Shown here piece by piece: positions 34,605-43,248 of a DNA stretch of 64,000 nucleotides (its first letter is position 1; every line of letters begins with the position of its first letter). The stretch comes from Robiginitomaculum sp. GTDB lineage: Bacteria; Pseudomonadota; Alphaproteobacteria; Caulobacterales; Maricaulaceae. The stretch is taken from contig JAJFFN010000021.1 in assembly GCA_021776635.1 (NCBI GenBank), forward strand, positions 186,001 through 250,000, in the 5' to 3' direction. The position numbers and the translations under genes were made by a program. Below the pieces are notes generated by a model. It saw only the letters and a program-made list of their open reading frames with translations, did not search any database and was not told where the DNA came from.

Positions 34605-35675
34605 ATGGATAGAGCAGTACGGGCAAGCCTTTTATTCATGGCATTTGTATTGGGTGCGTGGGTTTTATATTGGTTGCGCAATATTTTGGCGCCATTTGCA
34701 TTGGCCGTGTTCTTTTGGTTAATCATTGATGGGTTTGCCAAATGGCTAGATTTGAAACTGCCGTTCTTACCCTATATAGCAACCCTAGGGATTGCCTTCT
34801 TAATTGTTATCGCAAGTTTGGTCGGCATTGGCGTCATCATTGCGGACACTGCTTTTGATATTGCCGCCCATGCAACGGAATATGAGCACCGTCTCGGCGA
34901 AATATTTAATCCGGTTCTCGAGCGCTTCGGTAATGGAAGCTGGGACGGCTTGGATGAGCAGTTTGGACTGACCACGCGTTTACAAGCCTTACTCGGTGGA
35001 TTTGCTAAATCAATCCAAGGTGTGATGTCCAGCTTTGTGTTTATTGCTCTGTATGTCGTATTTCTATTCGCTGCTCAAAATTCTTTTGGGAAGAAAATGG
35101 ATGATTTATGGCCTGACCCCAAAAAGCGCAAACAAGCTGCGAAAGTTGGCGAGCGCATTCGTATCAGTATTGAAAAATATTTGGGAATACAGACCCTGAT
35201 GAGCATTATTATGACTGTGCTGAGTTTTATTGTGATGAAGGTGTTTGGTCTCGACAATGCATTGTTTTGGGCCTTGGTAATTTTTATCTTAAACTATATT
35301 CCTGTTGTTGGTTCGGTGCTTGCGGGTATTCTTCCTGCTATGTTTGCGCTGGTTCAGTTTGATGGCTTGGTAATGGTCGGTGCCATGGCTGGACTTTTGT
35401 TTGTTGTTCAGTTCGTCATATCCAATACCGTACAGCCAAAAATGATGGGTGATAGTATGAATTTATCGGCGCTGGTTGTGATATTATCATTGGTTTTATG
35501 GCAAGCAATGTGGGGTGGGGTTGGCGCGTTTTTATCAGCACCGCTCACAGTTATATTGATGATTGTCTTAGCTCAATTTTCTACCACGCGCTGGATCGCA
35601 GTTGTCTTATCTGCGGACGGTAATCCGGATATGAATAAAACGGAAGCTAAAACTGAACCTACGCCAACATCTTAA
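34605..35675 (+). CDS. AI-2E family transporter (PerM-like)
   Basis: 356 residues, seven to eight membrane helices with a soluble central section about 80-150. Typical features: RNILAPFALAVFFWLIIDG near the N-terminus, GIQTLMSIIMTVLSFIVM, NYIPVVGSVLAGILPA and the late NTVQPKMMGDSMNLSALVVILSL, the signature of the family. Members export autoinducer-2 or sodium/protons; substrate here unknown. ATG 34605 has AGGAG 6-7 nt upstream. The C-terminus is a charged Thr/Pro tail. Confidence 0.9.
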   Translation: MDRAVRASLLFMAFVLGAWVLYWLRNILAPFALAVFFWLIIDGFAKWLDLKLPFLPYIATLGIAFLIVIASLVGIGVIIADTAFDIAAHATEYEHRLGEIFNPVLERFGNGSWDGLDEQFGLTTRLQALLGGFAKSIQGVMSSFVFIALYVVFLFAAQNSFGKKMDDLWPDPKKRKQAAKVGERIRISIEKYLGIQTLMSIIMTVLSFIVMKVFGLDNALFWALVIFILNYIPVVGSVLAGILPAMFALVQFDGLVMVGAMAGLLFVVQFVISNTVQPKMMGDSMNLSALVVILSLVLWQAMWGGVGAFLSAPLTVILMIVLAQFSTTRWIAVVLSADGNPDMNKTEAKTEPTPTS

Positions 35676-35691
35676 TCCGGATTTGCAGGCG

Positions 35692-36465
35692 TTATTTTGC
35701 AGCCAGCTCATCTTGCATTTGGTTTTGATATTCCAAGAGCGTTGGTAGATAGCGTTCTTTAAGTTCAGTTATGGTCATGGCGGATGCAATGTAACGCATG
35801 GCCAGAGCGGCTAGAAAATGTCCATCGCGCATTATTGGCATAGCAATGGTATTGGTTTTACCAGGCTCGATAGTGCGCGGAGAGCGGATGTTCAGGGCAT
35901 AGCCCTGATCGCGAACATTTGCCAGTAATTGTCGAAGGCGCTCTGGCTGTCTAGATAAAACATTAGTATCGTCTTCTGGTTCGCGACGCACAGCTTCTAT
36001 AACAACGTCCCGTTCAAGCTCATTGCATGAGGCTAGATAGACATGGCCTGACGCAGTTGAAAGGATCGGTAATTTTAAGCCCTCATTATAGTAATCAAGT
36101 GCAAGTGGACTGTCATGATCCGTCGTAAAACGTAATGACATACGGTTATTGCGCGGTGCAATTATCGATATAGGCCAAATCACCGTTTTGCCTAAATCTA
36201 TAGCTAATGGTTTGACGATTTCGGAAAGCCATGCACTATCATAGAAGCCTGATGACAGGTTTTTGACTAAAATAGTTAAACCATAACGCCCATCATGTTC
36301 GTCTCTGTATAGATAGCCAATAGAGCGTAGGTTTTCCAAAATCCGGTACGTCGTTGTGCGCGGCAATTCAATTTCACGTGCCATTTCTGCTACACTCAAC
36401 TTGCGCTTCGTGTTGAGAATTTTCAAGGCGAGTAAGCCCCGATGTAATGAGCGGATCGTGTGCAT
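35692..36465 (-). CDS. IclR-family transcriptional regulator
   Basis: 257 residues from ATG 36465, with GAGGAAAG 6-8 nt upstream; the earlier TTG would include this ribosome site. N-terminal winged helix (about 5-75): LSVAEMAREIELPRTTTYRILENL is the HTH. The C-terminal effector domain (about 80-257) contains ILSTASGHVYLA. It resembles the MhpR/PcaR branch that controls aromatic and organic acid catabolism. Divergent from the propeller/VOC genes across a 181-bp gap with inverted repeats. It may also govern the amidase operon 2 kb away; that is a guess. Confidence 0.9.
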   Translation of the reverse strand: MHTIRSLHRGLLALKILNTKRKLSVAEMAREIELPRTTTYRILENLRSIGYLYRDEHDGRYGLTILVKNLSSGFYDSAWLSEIVKPLAIDLGKTVIWPISIIAPRNNRMSLRFTTDHDSPLALDYYNEGLKLPILSTASGHVYLASCNELERDVVIEAVRREPEDDTNVLSRQPERLRQLLANVRDQGYALNIRSPRTIEPGKTNTIAMPIMRDGHFLAALAMRYIASAMTITELKERYLPTLLEYQNQMQDELAAK

Positions 36466-36511
36466 TTTGCTTTCCTCTGGCCTTTGCAAATACCTACTCT
36501 AATTATTATAT

Positions 36512-36570
36512 ACTAGATGGCCACTAGATGGACTGTTGTTAAAACGGGTATATTGACCATATTGTGGTCA
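36512..36570. promoter_or_regulatory. Direct and inverted repeats in the iclR divergent promoter
   Basis: Two copies of ACTAGATGG (36512-36520 and 36523-36531) stand 11 bp apart. Further on, TGACCA (36554-36559) and TGGTCA (36565-36570) form a perfect 6-bp inverted repeat with a 5-bp centre. Both sit between the iclR start and the propeller start, where an autoregulating IclR protein would bind. The match to any known site is not established. Confidence 0.5.
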
Positions 36571-36646
36571 TTGTAGTGTCAAACTAGCTGTTCCAACTTG
36601 ATTATAGGGAAGTTTTAGGCGCAAACAAAGATATTGGAGAGCAAAT

Positions 36647-37576
36647 ATGACCACATTAATGCCCGCAGACCTAACACCTGACAACAAATCACAAGTAATA
36701 CTGGACGCAGGTGATATTTGTGTAGCCGCGACATATGCGCTTGGGGAGCCGGATATACGCAGGAATGCCGGCGATGGTCGCATTTTGGTTTATGATAAAA
36801 ACTTGATCTTAAAAGGTGCGCTATGGACCGGTGAAACCGGATTGGTTATTGGCGTTGAGTATTGTTCCAAGAACAAGGTGTTATTTGCGAGCGATACAAC
36901 AAGCCAAACGCTCAAGCGTTTTTCGTTAGAGGGCGCGTTATTACCGTCCTTTCCAGAGCAACAAGGCAAACCATTTTCAACCATGGAATTTCGCAATGAC
37001 GGCTCCATGGTCATTGGCGAGCATATTCACGGTGAAAAGCCACCGTTCATAGGTGCAGGTGATATTTGTGAATTTGATGCAGGTGGAAAACGTGTAAACT
37101 GTCATAGTGTAGAACACGATCCAGGAAAGTTTGGTTTTCACGCGGTCACAAATTTGACCTTAAGTGCAGACGAAACCAAAGCCATTTATCTTTCTGAAAC
37201 TGGTAAACGTATCATGCAATACGATCTGGTGAACACAAAACAATTGCCAGACTTGTTCGCCTTTGGAGACGACGGTGCGGATGCGGACAAATTTACTGCT
37301 GGCATCGCTAGAACTCAAGATAACAATCTACTGATTTCTCATGTTTACAGCGCAAGTTTATATTCTATGGCCGGAGAGTTGTTAAAAGAATTCACAGATA
37401 TACCACGGGACCGTGGTTGGGCTGCCATTTGGGCTTGTCATGATGGGCAGTCATTTTTGATTGGCAATTTTTTCACAGGAAGGATGGAAAAACGCAGTCT
37501 AAGCGACGGTGCTCTTTTAGGTTCTGTAGACACGGGATTGGTCTATAAATTATCTGAAATGTGCGAGATAGGTTAA
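36647..37576 (+). CDS. Beta-propeller protein (SMP-30/NHL-like)
   Basis: 309 residues, no signal peptide. Repeated strands with motifs such as GRILVYDKNLILKG, LFASDTTSQTLKRFSLEG, NDGSMVIGEH, IYLSETGKRIMQYD and NLLISHVYSASLYSM spaced about 45-50 residues apart indicate a six-bladed propeller of the SMP-30/gluconolactonase or NHL type. The calcium-site residues of true gluconolactonases could not be placed by eye. Its TAA overlaps the next ATG (TAATG), so it is coupled with the VOC gene. Possible lactonase of the IclR-controlled pathway. Confidence 0.65.
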   Translation: MTTLMPADLTPDNKSQVILDAGDICVAATYALGEPDIRRNAGDGRILVYDKNLILKGALWTGETGLVIGVEYCSKNKVLFASDTTSQTLKRFSLEGALLPSFPEQQGKPFSTMEFRNDGSMVIGEHIHGEKPPFIGAGDICEFDAGGKRVNCHSVEHDPGKFGFHAVTNLTLSADETKAIYLSETGKRIMQYDLVNTKQLPDLFAFGDDGADADKFTAGIARTQDNNLLISHVYSASLYSMAGELLKEFTDIPRDRGWAAIWACHDGQSFLIGNFFTGRMEKRSLSDGALLGSVDTGLVYKLSEMCEIG

Positions 37577-38070
37577 TGGCGACAAAGAGTTCATTAGCGG
37601 GCATATTAAGACGCACAAGTTTCGTCGTTAAGGATGCAGAAAAGATCGCGGACTTCTACAGTCATGTTTTTGGTTGGGAACGATTTTATGATAATGACAC
37701 GCCCGTAGACGCACGCTTCCCACCTTGTGCACCGGACGCAGCGCTTGCTAAATTGATAATCCTTAAAGCCAAGGACCCAGATATCGGCATGCTTGGTTTT
37801 ATGGAATATTTAGGGTTTGAGCCTAAAATATCGACCAACAAGGATAAAGATACGCTCGGAATAGGCGACCCTATTTTGGTGATTGAAGCATCGGACATAG
37901 ATGCAGTTTACGAGAAAGTGAAAAGTACAGAAGCTCGCTTGGTAACAGAGCCAATAAAGTGGACCGTTAAGGACTACAAAGGAACAGGCTTAATTCATCT
38001 GTGCACTTTCTCGTTCTTTGATCCAATCGGAACCTATGTTGAGGTCAATACGCGGCTTGGCCAGAGTTAG
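37576..38070 (+). CDS. VOC-family protein (glyoxalase-like)
   Basis: 164 residues from ATG 37576, overlapping the propeller stop. One VOC-type repeat pair: RTSFVVKDAEKIADFYSHVFGW (12-33) and the second half with IHLCTFSFFDPIGTYVEVN, where the terminal Glu is the usual metal ligand. Glyoxalases, ring-cleaving dioxygenases and epimerases share this fold; the exact reaction cannot be read. Together with the propeller it forms a two-gene unit divergent from iclR. Confidence 0.8.
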   Translation: MATKSSLAGILRRTSFVVKDAEKIADFYSHVFGWERFYDNDTPVDARFPPCAPDAALAKLIILKAKDPDIGMLGFMEYLGFEPKISTNKDKDTLGIGDPILVIEASDIDAVYEKVKSTEARLVTEPIKWTVKDYKGTGLIHLCTFSFFDPIGTYVEVNTRLGQS

Positions 38071-38085
38071 TGCATCAGAGTTGAT

Positions 38086-38859
38086 TTAGTTGCCAAGTTT
38101 TTCGCGAAATTTACGAATACGCGCGGCATTTGCACCAATGTCGGAGCCACCAACGCAGCTAATCGAGCGGATATCCAAAATTGAACCCCCGCCTTCGGAC
38201 GCTTGAATACGGATAGCCACATCATCTTTAAAGCCAAACCAAAACGTACTGTCGGTTGCTTCGATGAGCCCTGTTTCTTCGGAGGCGGAAGCTTGTTTCC
38301 AACCCATTGCACCGACTGTCGCAAGTGCGCGTTTGTATAGAGCGTCTGCGTTATCAGAAAATACCAAAGTGCGGATATCTGGATAAGCTTTGACTTGTGC
38401 AACTGATACCAGTTTGTCGCTTTTGCCAATGGTCGCGCCAATGTAATCCAGTGCGTTACTGCATTTGGCGCGTCTATCAATAATAGCTTGGGTGAAGTTC
38501 GGCGGGTTTTGGGTGTCCGTTGTGATGTCGTGAATGAACGGTAAACTTCCCGCTTTGGCTTTCATGCTTTTTCCAAACCCCATGCCAACAATTGGCACGA
38601 CAAGGCAAAGAAGCGCAACCAACCAGTCTTTGCGTGGTTTGATGACAAAAGCCAAGACCAAAGCAATAAGCGCAACGACAAATGTCAGCATCATCAATTT
38701 AGGGCCGTAACCAACTGTTAAAGTGCCAAAACCAAATCGCCACCCCCAAAGGCCAATTTTAGAGCCCAGTGCAGCAACCATAAAAAATATGGGTGTAAAA
38801 ATTGCCAGGCCAATTGCAATTTTTACAACATAGGATTTAACTTTCGCTAGCTTTTCCAT
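38086..38859 (-). CDS. DUF1499 membrane protein
   Basis: 257 residues. Three membrane helices in the first 105 residues (about 10-32, 52-72, 80-98), then a soluble DUF1499 domain: NPPNFTQAIIDRRA, DIRTLVFSDNADALYKRAL and the signature GLIEATDSTFWFGFKDDVAIRI. The closing family motif RSxSRVGxSDxGxNA reads RSISCVGGSDIGANA, so an Arg often found there is Cys. Function of DUF1499 is unknown. Stop lies 15 bp from the VOC gene's stop on the other strand. Confidence 0.88.
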   Translation of the reverse strand: MEKLAKVKSYVVKIAIGLAIFTPIFFMVAALGSKIGLWGWRFGFGTLTVGYGPKLMMLTFVVALIALVLAFVIKPRKDWLVALLCLVVPIVGMGFGKSMKAKAGSLPFIHDITTDTQNPPNFTQAIIDRRAKCSNALDYIGATIGKSDKLVSVAQVKAYPDIRTLVFSDNADALYKRALATVGAMGWKQASASEETGLIEATDSTFWFGFKDDVAIRIQASEGGGSILDIRSISCVGGSDIGANAARIRKFREKLGN

Positions 38860-38886
38860 TATTTTATTCCTTTATCATTATTTCGA

Positions 38887-39435
38887 TTATCTAATGTTCA
38901 ATATTCGCATAATTTCGAACCAGAGTTCCGGTGCAAGTTTGAGTATCAGAAAAAATGCAATCAGCCCAAGCAAAATCAGCCAAAGCAAATTATTGGAACC
39001 ACTTGCATCACCCCGCTCTCCCCAATTGTCTACACCTTTATTACTTTCGCGGACAAGACTCGTGTTTTTCTTACTGTGTATTATGGTCTCGATGCGGTTA
39101 CGCTTAAAACGATCGCGTTGGTCCCGTTTTCGGACACGGGTGATATGAGATTTTGGAAAAACATCTGTATTGCCATCTCTTACATGCAGGCGTTTATGGG
39201 CGTTTTTCCGTGCTGTAGTATGGCCATGGGCATCGCGACTGCGTAGAGCGCGTTGTTTGTCGTACTGGTATCCGCTCGTATTTTTGTTTTGTGTTTTCAT
39301 TTGCACTTGCGACCAGTTTTTTTGACCAGCGCGTGGTTTGCTGGTCGACTTTTTGCCCCGCTTGGTTTTTGTCGCGTTCTTAATCATCGGGATGACAACG
39401 AAAACAATGATCGCAAAAAAAATAAAACCGTCCAT
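38887..39435 (-). CDS. Hypothetical protein, two membrane helices around a basic linker
   Basis: 182 residues, no family recognised. A hydrophobic helix at about 4-20, then some 120 residues very rich in Lys, Arg, Asn, Gln and Ser, then a second helix at about 150-170 before a short tail. The linker has low complexity and is probably disordered, able to bind DNA, RNA or acidic lipid. Lies 27 nt upstream of the DUF1499 gene on the same strand, likely one transcript. Composition differs from neighbours but codon use does not look foreign. Confidence 0.6.
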   Translation of the reverse strand: MDGFIFFAIIVFVVIPMIKNATKTKRGKKSTSKPRAGQKNWSQVQMKTQNKNTSGYQYDKQRALRSRDAHGHTTARKNAHKRLHVRDGNTDVFPKSHITRVRKRDQRDRFKRNRIETIIHSKKNTSLVRESNKGVDNWGERGDASGSNNLLWLILLGLIAFFLILKLAPELWFEIMRILNIR

Positions 39436-39464
39436 AATCCACTATCTTTCTTTTCCCATATTCA

Positions 39465-39498
39465 GGTAAAACCATACTAAGGGTAAAACCATACTAAG
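39465..39498. repeat. 17-bp tandem duplication at the pdxH stop
   Basis: GGTAAAACCATACTAAG occurs twice in a row (39465-39481, 39482-39498) and a third copy begins (GGTAAAG). The first unit from the pdxH side contains the last coding bases and TAG stop of pdxH, so the duplication copied the gene's end without lengthening the protein. Confidence 0.9.
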
Positions 39499-40138
39499 GG
39501 TAAAGTCTGCGCTTTGTCCATTCTTTTGAATTCGTGTCCCATTCAAACAATAAACGGTCGTGCAAGCGAAATGGCCTTTCCCTCCAAAATTCAATCTGCT
39601 CAGGCCGGATGCGCCAGCCTTTCCAACCTGGTGGTAATGGCACGGCAACGCCAGAAAATTTATCTGTGGCTGCGTTTATGGCTTTTTCAAATACGTTTGT
39701 ACTGCGCATGGTTTTCGATTGCTGTGATGCCCATGCACCTAATTGAGAATCGCGTGGCCTTGTAGCGAAATATTTTCCAACTTCAAGTTTGGTCAGTGGT
39801 TCCACGGAACCACGTACACGCACGCACCGCCGTAAAGATTTCCAGTGAAAGTTCAAGGCGGCTTTGGGGTTTTGTTTTAACTGCTCACCTTTAGCACTGC
39901 CCGCATGAGAATAAAATACAAACCCGCGTACATCGATACCTTTTAACAAAACCATACGTACATCAGGGAGACCATTTTCGTCGACCGTAGCAATAGCCAT
40001 GGCATTTGGCAAATTGGGTTCGCTTGTTTTGGCTTCAACCATCCATGAATTAAACAAAACATAGGGGTCTTCGTAGCGGAACATAGGTTTGGCGTTGGCG
40101 GCGGCTTGTTTTTCGTAAATTTTATCTGATTCTTTCAT
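39494..40138 (-). CDS. pdxH: Pyridoxine/pyridoxamine 5'-phosphate oxidase
   Basis: FMN enzyme forming pyridoxal 5'-phosphate. 214 residues. Seen: AMAIATVDENGLPDVRMVLLKG (FMN site, about 45-66), FYSHAGSAKGEQL, NPKAALNFHWKSLRRCVRVRG, ATRPRDSQLGAWAS and the terminal PPGWKGWRIRPEQIEFWRERPFRLHDRLLF with the PLP-site Arg-His. All characteristic residues appear intact. Single gene, starting 73 bp from the divergent J-domain gene. Confidence 0.96.
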   Translation of the reverse strand: MKESDKIYEKQAAANAKPMFRYEDPYVLFNSWMVEAKTSEPNLPNAMAIATVDENGLPDVRMVLLKGIDVRGFVFYSHAGSAKGEQLKQNPKAALNFHWKSLRRCVRVRGSVEPLTKLEVGKYFATRPRDSQLGAWASQQSKTMRSTNVFEKAINAATDKFSGVAVPLPPGWKGWRIRPEQIEFWRERPFRLHDRLLFEWDTNSKEWTKRRLYP

Positions 40139-40211
40139 TGTTAACCATGCTTGTTAGTGAGGTCTTTACCATAGGGGGCTTAGGTCTGTCTGTCTATAAT
40201 GGAGGGATAAG

Positions 40212-40427
40212 ATGACACGGCATCAGGCAATGATGACATTGGGATTAAATATGAGCGCTCGCGAGGCTGATATAAGAACGGCGTGGAGAACAAAAGCTAA
40301 ATTTTATCATCCCGATAGCCCTTACGGCAGTGTCAGTGCGTTCGTTAAATGTAAACAGGCATATGAAACATTGATTCCGCCTGCCCCGCAAACCATTCGT
40401 GTCCAAGCGGGTTCACGGGCCGTATAA
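40212..40427 (+). CDS. Minimal J-domain protein
   Basis: 71 residues. GGAGGG lies 5-6 nt upstream of the ATG. Helix I-II like ALGLNMSAREADIRTAWRTKAKFY (residues 8-32), the HPD tripeptide at 33-35, then helix III AFVKCKQAYETL. This is a bare J-domain without G/F or substrate-binding regions; it would stimulate an Hsp70 ATPase at some specific site. Short J-proteins of this kind are found in alphaproteobacteria. Precedes aroC by 64 bp. Confidence 0.8.
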   Translation: MTRHQAMMTLGLNMSAREADIRTAWRTKAKFYHPDSPYGSVSAFVKCKQAYETLIPPAPQTIRVQAGSRAV

Positions 40428-40491
40428 CTTTACAACACCTGACCCTAAGAATTGACTGGCACGCTCTGCGCACTTGTTGTAGCTAGACTGC

Positions 40492-41562
40492 ATGTCACAT
40501 AATACATTCGGGCATTTGTTTAGATTTACCAGCTGGGGTGAAAGCCACGGCCCCTCTATCGGCTGTGTAATTGACGGGTGTCCGCCGGGGCTGAAACTGG
40601 ACGAAACTTACATTCAACAATTCCTGGATAAACGCAGACCAGGGACATCAAAATATGTTACCCAACGCCAAGAAGCGGACCAAGTAAAAATCCTATCTGG
40701 AGTATTTGGAGGTAAAACTACGGGTACGCCGATTTCATTGCGGATTGAAAACACGGATCAACGCTCACGGGATTATGGCGATATCAAAGATGTCTACCGT
40801 CCGGGGCATGCGGACTTTACGTATGATGCTAAATACGGCTTTCGTGATTATAGAGGCGGCGGACGCTCCAGTGCGCGCGAAACCGCTATGCGAGTTGCGG
40901 CGGGCGCTGTGGCACGTAAAGTTCTGGGCGATGGTGTGGTCATTCGCGGTGCTCTGACCCAAATTGGGAGCAAGATGATCGACGGCGAGAATTGGGATTG
41001 GGACGAGGTTGTTAAAAACCCGTTTTTCTGTCCCGATAAATCTATGGCAAATGAATGGGCAGAATATCTTGACGGGATTCGCAAAGACGGCAATTCTGTA
41101 GGTGCTATCGTAGAGGTTCAGGCCGAAGGTGTACCAGCAGGCTGGGGGGCGCCCGTCTACGGTAAATTGGATACAGAGATCGCCGCTGCACTCATGTCAA
41201 TTAATGCAGCCAAAGGCGTAGAGATAGGTTCAGGCTTTGCGACGGCCAGCTTTAGCGGTACCGACAATGCGGACGAAATCCGTATGCAGGACGGCAAGCC
41301 TCTTTTCCTGACAAATAATGCAGGTGGCATTCTCGGCGGCATTTCCAACGGCGATACGATTGTTGCCCGTATGGCTATCAAACCAACATCCTCTATCTTA
41401 ACCCCGCGCAAAACGATTACACGCGGTGGTAAGGAAACGGAAATACGCACCAAAGGTCGCCACGACCCGTGCGTTGGTATTCGCGCCGTTCCAGTCGCCG
41501 AAGCCATGTTAGCCTGTGTGTTGGCCGATCAAAAATTAAGACATAGAGGGCAGGTTGGTTGA
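40492..41562 (+). CDS. aroC: Chorismate synthase
   Basis: Converts EPSP to chorismate, final shikimate-pathway step, using reduced FMN. 356 residues. Seen: [15 protein letters not shown] signature 1 at the N-terminus, [19 protein letters not shown] signature 2 near 120-140, and [21 protein letters not shown] with [25 protein letters not shown] signature 3 in the C-terminal third. Its last bases overlap the start of a decayed DUF3052 fragment. Confidence 0.97.
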   Translation: MSHNTFGHLFRFTSWGESHGPSIGCVIDGCPPGLKLDETYIQQFLDKRRPGTSKYVTQRQEADQVKILSGVFGGKTTGTPISLRIENTDQRSRDYGDIKDVYRPGHADFTYDAKYGFRDYRGGGRSSARETAMRVAAGAVARKVLGDGVVIRGALTQIGSKMIDGENWDWDEVVKNPFFCPDKSMANEWAEYLDGIRKDGNSVGAIVEVQAEGVPAGWGAPVYGKLDTEIAAALMSINAAKGVEIGSGFATASFSGTDNADEIRMQDGKPLFLTNNAGGILGGISNGDTIVARMAIKPTSSILTPRKTITRGGKETEIRTKGRHDPCVGIRAVPVAEAMLACVLADQKLRHRGQVG

Positions 41563-41764
41563 TGCCAACCGTGCCAAGCCCGAATGCGTACACTTCATAC
41601 ATATTTTTTGTACCGAATATTCGGATTTTGAGAAAGCCTTTAAGCGAATTAAACCGAAGCTAAAAAAAGACGGGCTAATGTGGATACGTTGGCCCAAGGG
41701 AACATCACCAATAGATGCGGATTGGAGCGGACTAAAATTTGTCTACCGTTTGAAGGCCGGATGA
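41555..41764 (+). pseudogene. DUF3052-family remnant
   Basis: A 69-codon open frame with no ATG, starting in the last bases of aroC. It reads FIHIFCTEYSDFEKAF, then KDGLMWIRWPKGTS and directly WSGLKFVYRLKAG. In intact DUF3052 proteins (about 140 residues) the WPK motif and the WSGLKFV end are separated by some 30 residues, and about 60 residues precede FIHLF. So the N-terminal half and an internal block are missing. Judged a truncated relic; family pattern from memory. Confidence 0.65.
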
Positions 41765-41919
41765 AAACGGCTTGGCTCCAATAATATGAACCCAATATAA
41801 ATTTGTAGCTCAGAAAGGGTTCAAACGACTTTTCATATAAAGCAATCCTACACAGACACTTAAGTCTGGGAACACCGATAGGCAATTTTGCCGCCCGGGT
41901 TCGAACACAGGAGTTTGAC

Positions 41920-42624
41920 ATGAAAATGCTCACAACCTTTCGCGCCGCCACTTTCGCGACCCTCGCGGGTGCGGCAATTTCTCTTCCCGCTCTGGCCCAA
42001 GCTAATAACTATCAGGCTACGGATTATAATAGAGGTTATTATGACCCTGGCCAAAAGTGTCGGTCTCAAGAAAATGATGCGCAAATCGTTGGCGGTCTTC
42101 TTGGTGCCGTTGTCGGCGGTGTTGCTGGCTCACAGGTATCTGGAAATGGTGCCCGCACAGAAGGCTCCGTTATTGGTGCCGTGTTGGGCGGAATAGCTGG
42201 AGCCGCTATTGCTGATGAAAGTGTTGATTGCGACAAAAGACGCCGCGTTCGTTATACAAACACGACCTATAGCGGGCAAACTTATGGGCGTTCAGCACCT
42301 ATAGTATATGGTCGTACCACAACGACACAACGCGTATACCAACCAACGCGGCGTACATACGGCAACAACAACGGTTACAATAACAATGGCTACACCACAG
42401 TAAACTATACGCGTATTGGTAAACTGCGTGCCAAATTAGATGATGTTCGCTATCGTTTGCGCGAATTACGCGAAAAAGACCGCCGCCTTGAGCGTAGGTT
42501 ACGCCGTGATTATCGTCCGCGTCTCGCACAAAAACAGCTGTGGGTCCAAGACGAAATCCACCGCTTGCAACGCAAAAAAAGACGGTTGAAAAAACGTTTG
42601 CGCAACCAAAGACGTCGTTACTAG
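41920..42624 (+). CDS. Secreted glycine-zipper protein with coiled-coil tail
   Basis: 234 residues; signal peptide ending about ALAQA (residue 27). Residues about 55-100 form a glycine-zipper 2TM-like hairpin (GGLLGAVVGGVAGSQVSG, GSVIGAVLGGIAGAAI), a pattern of outer-membrane or envelope-inserted proteins. Then Thr/Tyr/Asn-rich low complexity and, from about 165, an Arg/Lys-rich coiled coil. AGGAG lies about 8 nt before the ATG. Two small hairpins lie in the 155-bp leader. Ends before a strong terminator. Confidence 0.75.
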   Translation: MKMLTTFRAATFATLAGAAISLPALAQANNYQATDYNRGYYDPGQKCRSQENDAQIVGGLLGAVVGGVAGSQVSGNGARTEGSVIGAVLGGIAGAAIADESVDCDKRRRVRYTNTTYSGQTYGRSAPIVYGRTTTTQRVYQPTRRTYGNNNGYNNNGYTTVNYTRIGKLRAKLDDVRYRLRELREKDRRLERRLRRDYRPRLAQKQLWVQDEIHRLQRKKRRLKKRLRNQRRRY

Positions 42625-42646
42625 GTTTCCAATTATTTTCTAAAGA

Positions 42647-42676
42647 ACGGGTTCGGTTTTGCCGGACCCGTTTTTT
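42647..42676 (+). terminator. Intrinsic terminator of the glycine-zipper gene
   Basis: ACGGGTTCGG (42647-42656) pairs with CCGGACCCGT (42662-42671) with one G-U pair and a 5-nt loop, followed by TTTTTT. Read on the plus strand this is a standard Rho-independent terminator 22 bp past the stop. Confidence 0.93.
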
Positions 42677-42681
42677 CTTGC

Positions 42682-43224
42682 TTAACCAACTAGAGGGTAT
42701 GTGGCTTCTTTAATATAGGTGTTGGGTCCTTGTTTATGTTTTTGCGTAGAATAGAGGGCGAACTGGTCAACCAAAAACGGTTTGGATGTGAAGCGTACAT
42801 GAAGGCGCAAGTATCTTTCAAAATCATCTTTGGCAATATTGCGGCGTAAATAGGCCAAACTTAGATGCGGTCTAAAATTTCTTTTTTCCATTTCAATAGT
42901 ACTGCGCCTCGCTGCGCTGCGAACATATTTGTGCAAAGCGGCTAAAGCATGGTTTTTCTTAACCCCGAGCCAAAGCGTATGTGGCCGCGCGCCCCCAAAA
43001 TAATCAACACCAGATAGGTTGACATCAAAACCAAAACCTGGCGACCGTGCTAATTCGCGGTCGAGAATTTCGGCATATTCATCGCTCAACTCCCCGAAAT
43101 ACCCAACAGTTATATGCAAATTGTCACGGGGTGACCAATTGATGCCCTCGACACCTTTTTGCAGCGCCTCTATGGCGTCTAGTATATCATCAGGCGGTTT
43201 TATGGCAGCGAAATATGTGGGCAT
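42682..43224 (-). CDS. thpR: RNA 2',3'-cyclic phosphodiesterase
   Basis: 2H phosphoesterase. 180 residues. The two HxTx-type motifs are LHITVGYFG (His about 37) and RPHLSLAYL (His about 123); between them HTLWLGVKKN is the usual strand. Hydrolyses 2',3'-cyclic phosphate ends of RNA (formerly LigT ligase). Single gene converging on the glycine-zipper gene. Confidence 0.93.
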   Translation of the reverse strand: MPTYFAAIKPPDDILDAIEALQKGVEGINWSPRDNLHITVGYFGELSDEYAEILDRELARSPGFGFDVNLSGVDYFGGARPHTLWLGVKKNHALAALHKYVRSAARRSTIEMEKRNFRPHLSLAYLRRNIAKDDFERYLRLHVRFTSKPFLVDQFALYSTQKHKQGPNTYIKEATYPLVG

Positions 43225-43248
43225 TGTTTTGGTTATTCGGTGTTAGTA

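Noticed and set aside
41896-41915. GGGTTCGAACAC resembles a tRNA T-loop
   Set aside because: No pairing 5-bp T-stem, no anticodon or acceptor arm nearby; it is only the leader of the glycine-zipper gene.
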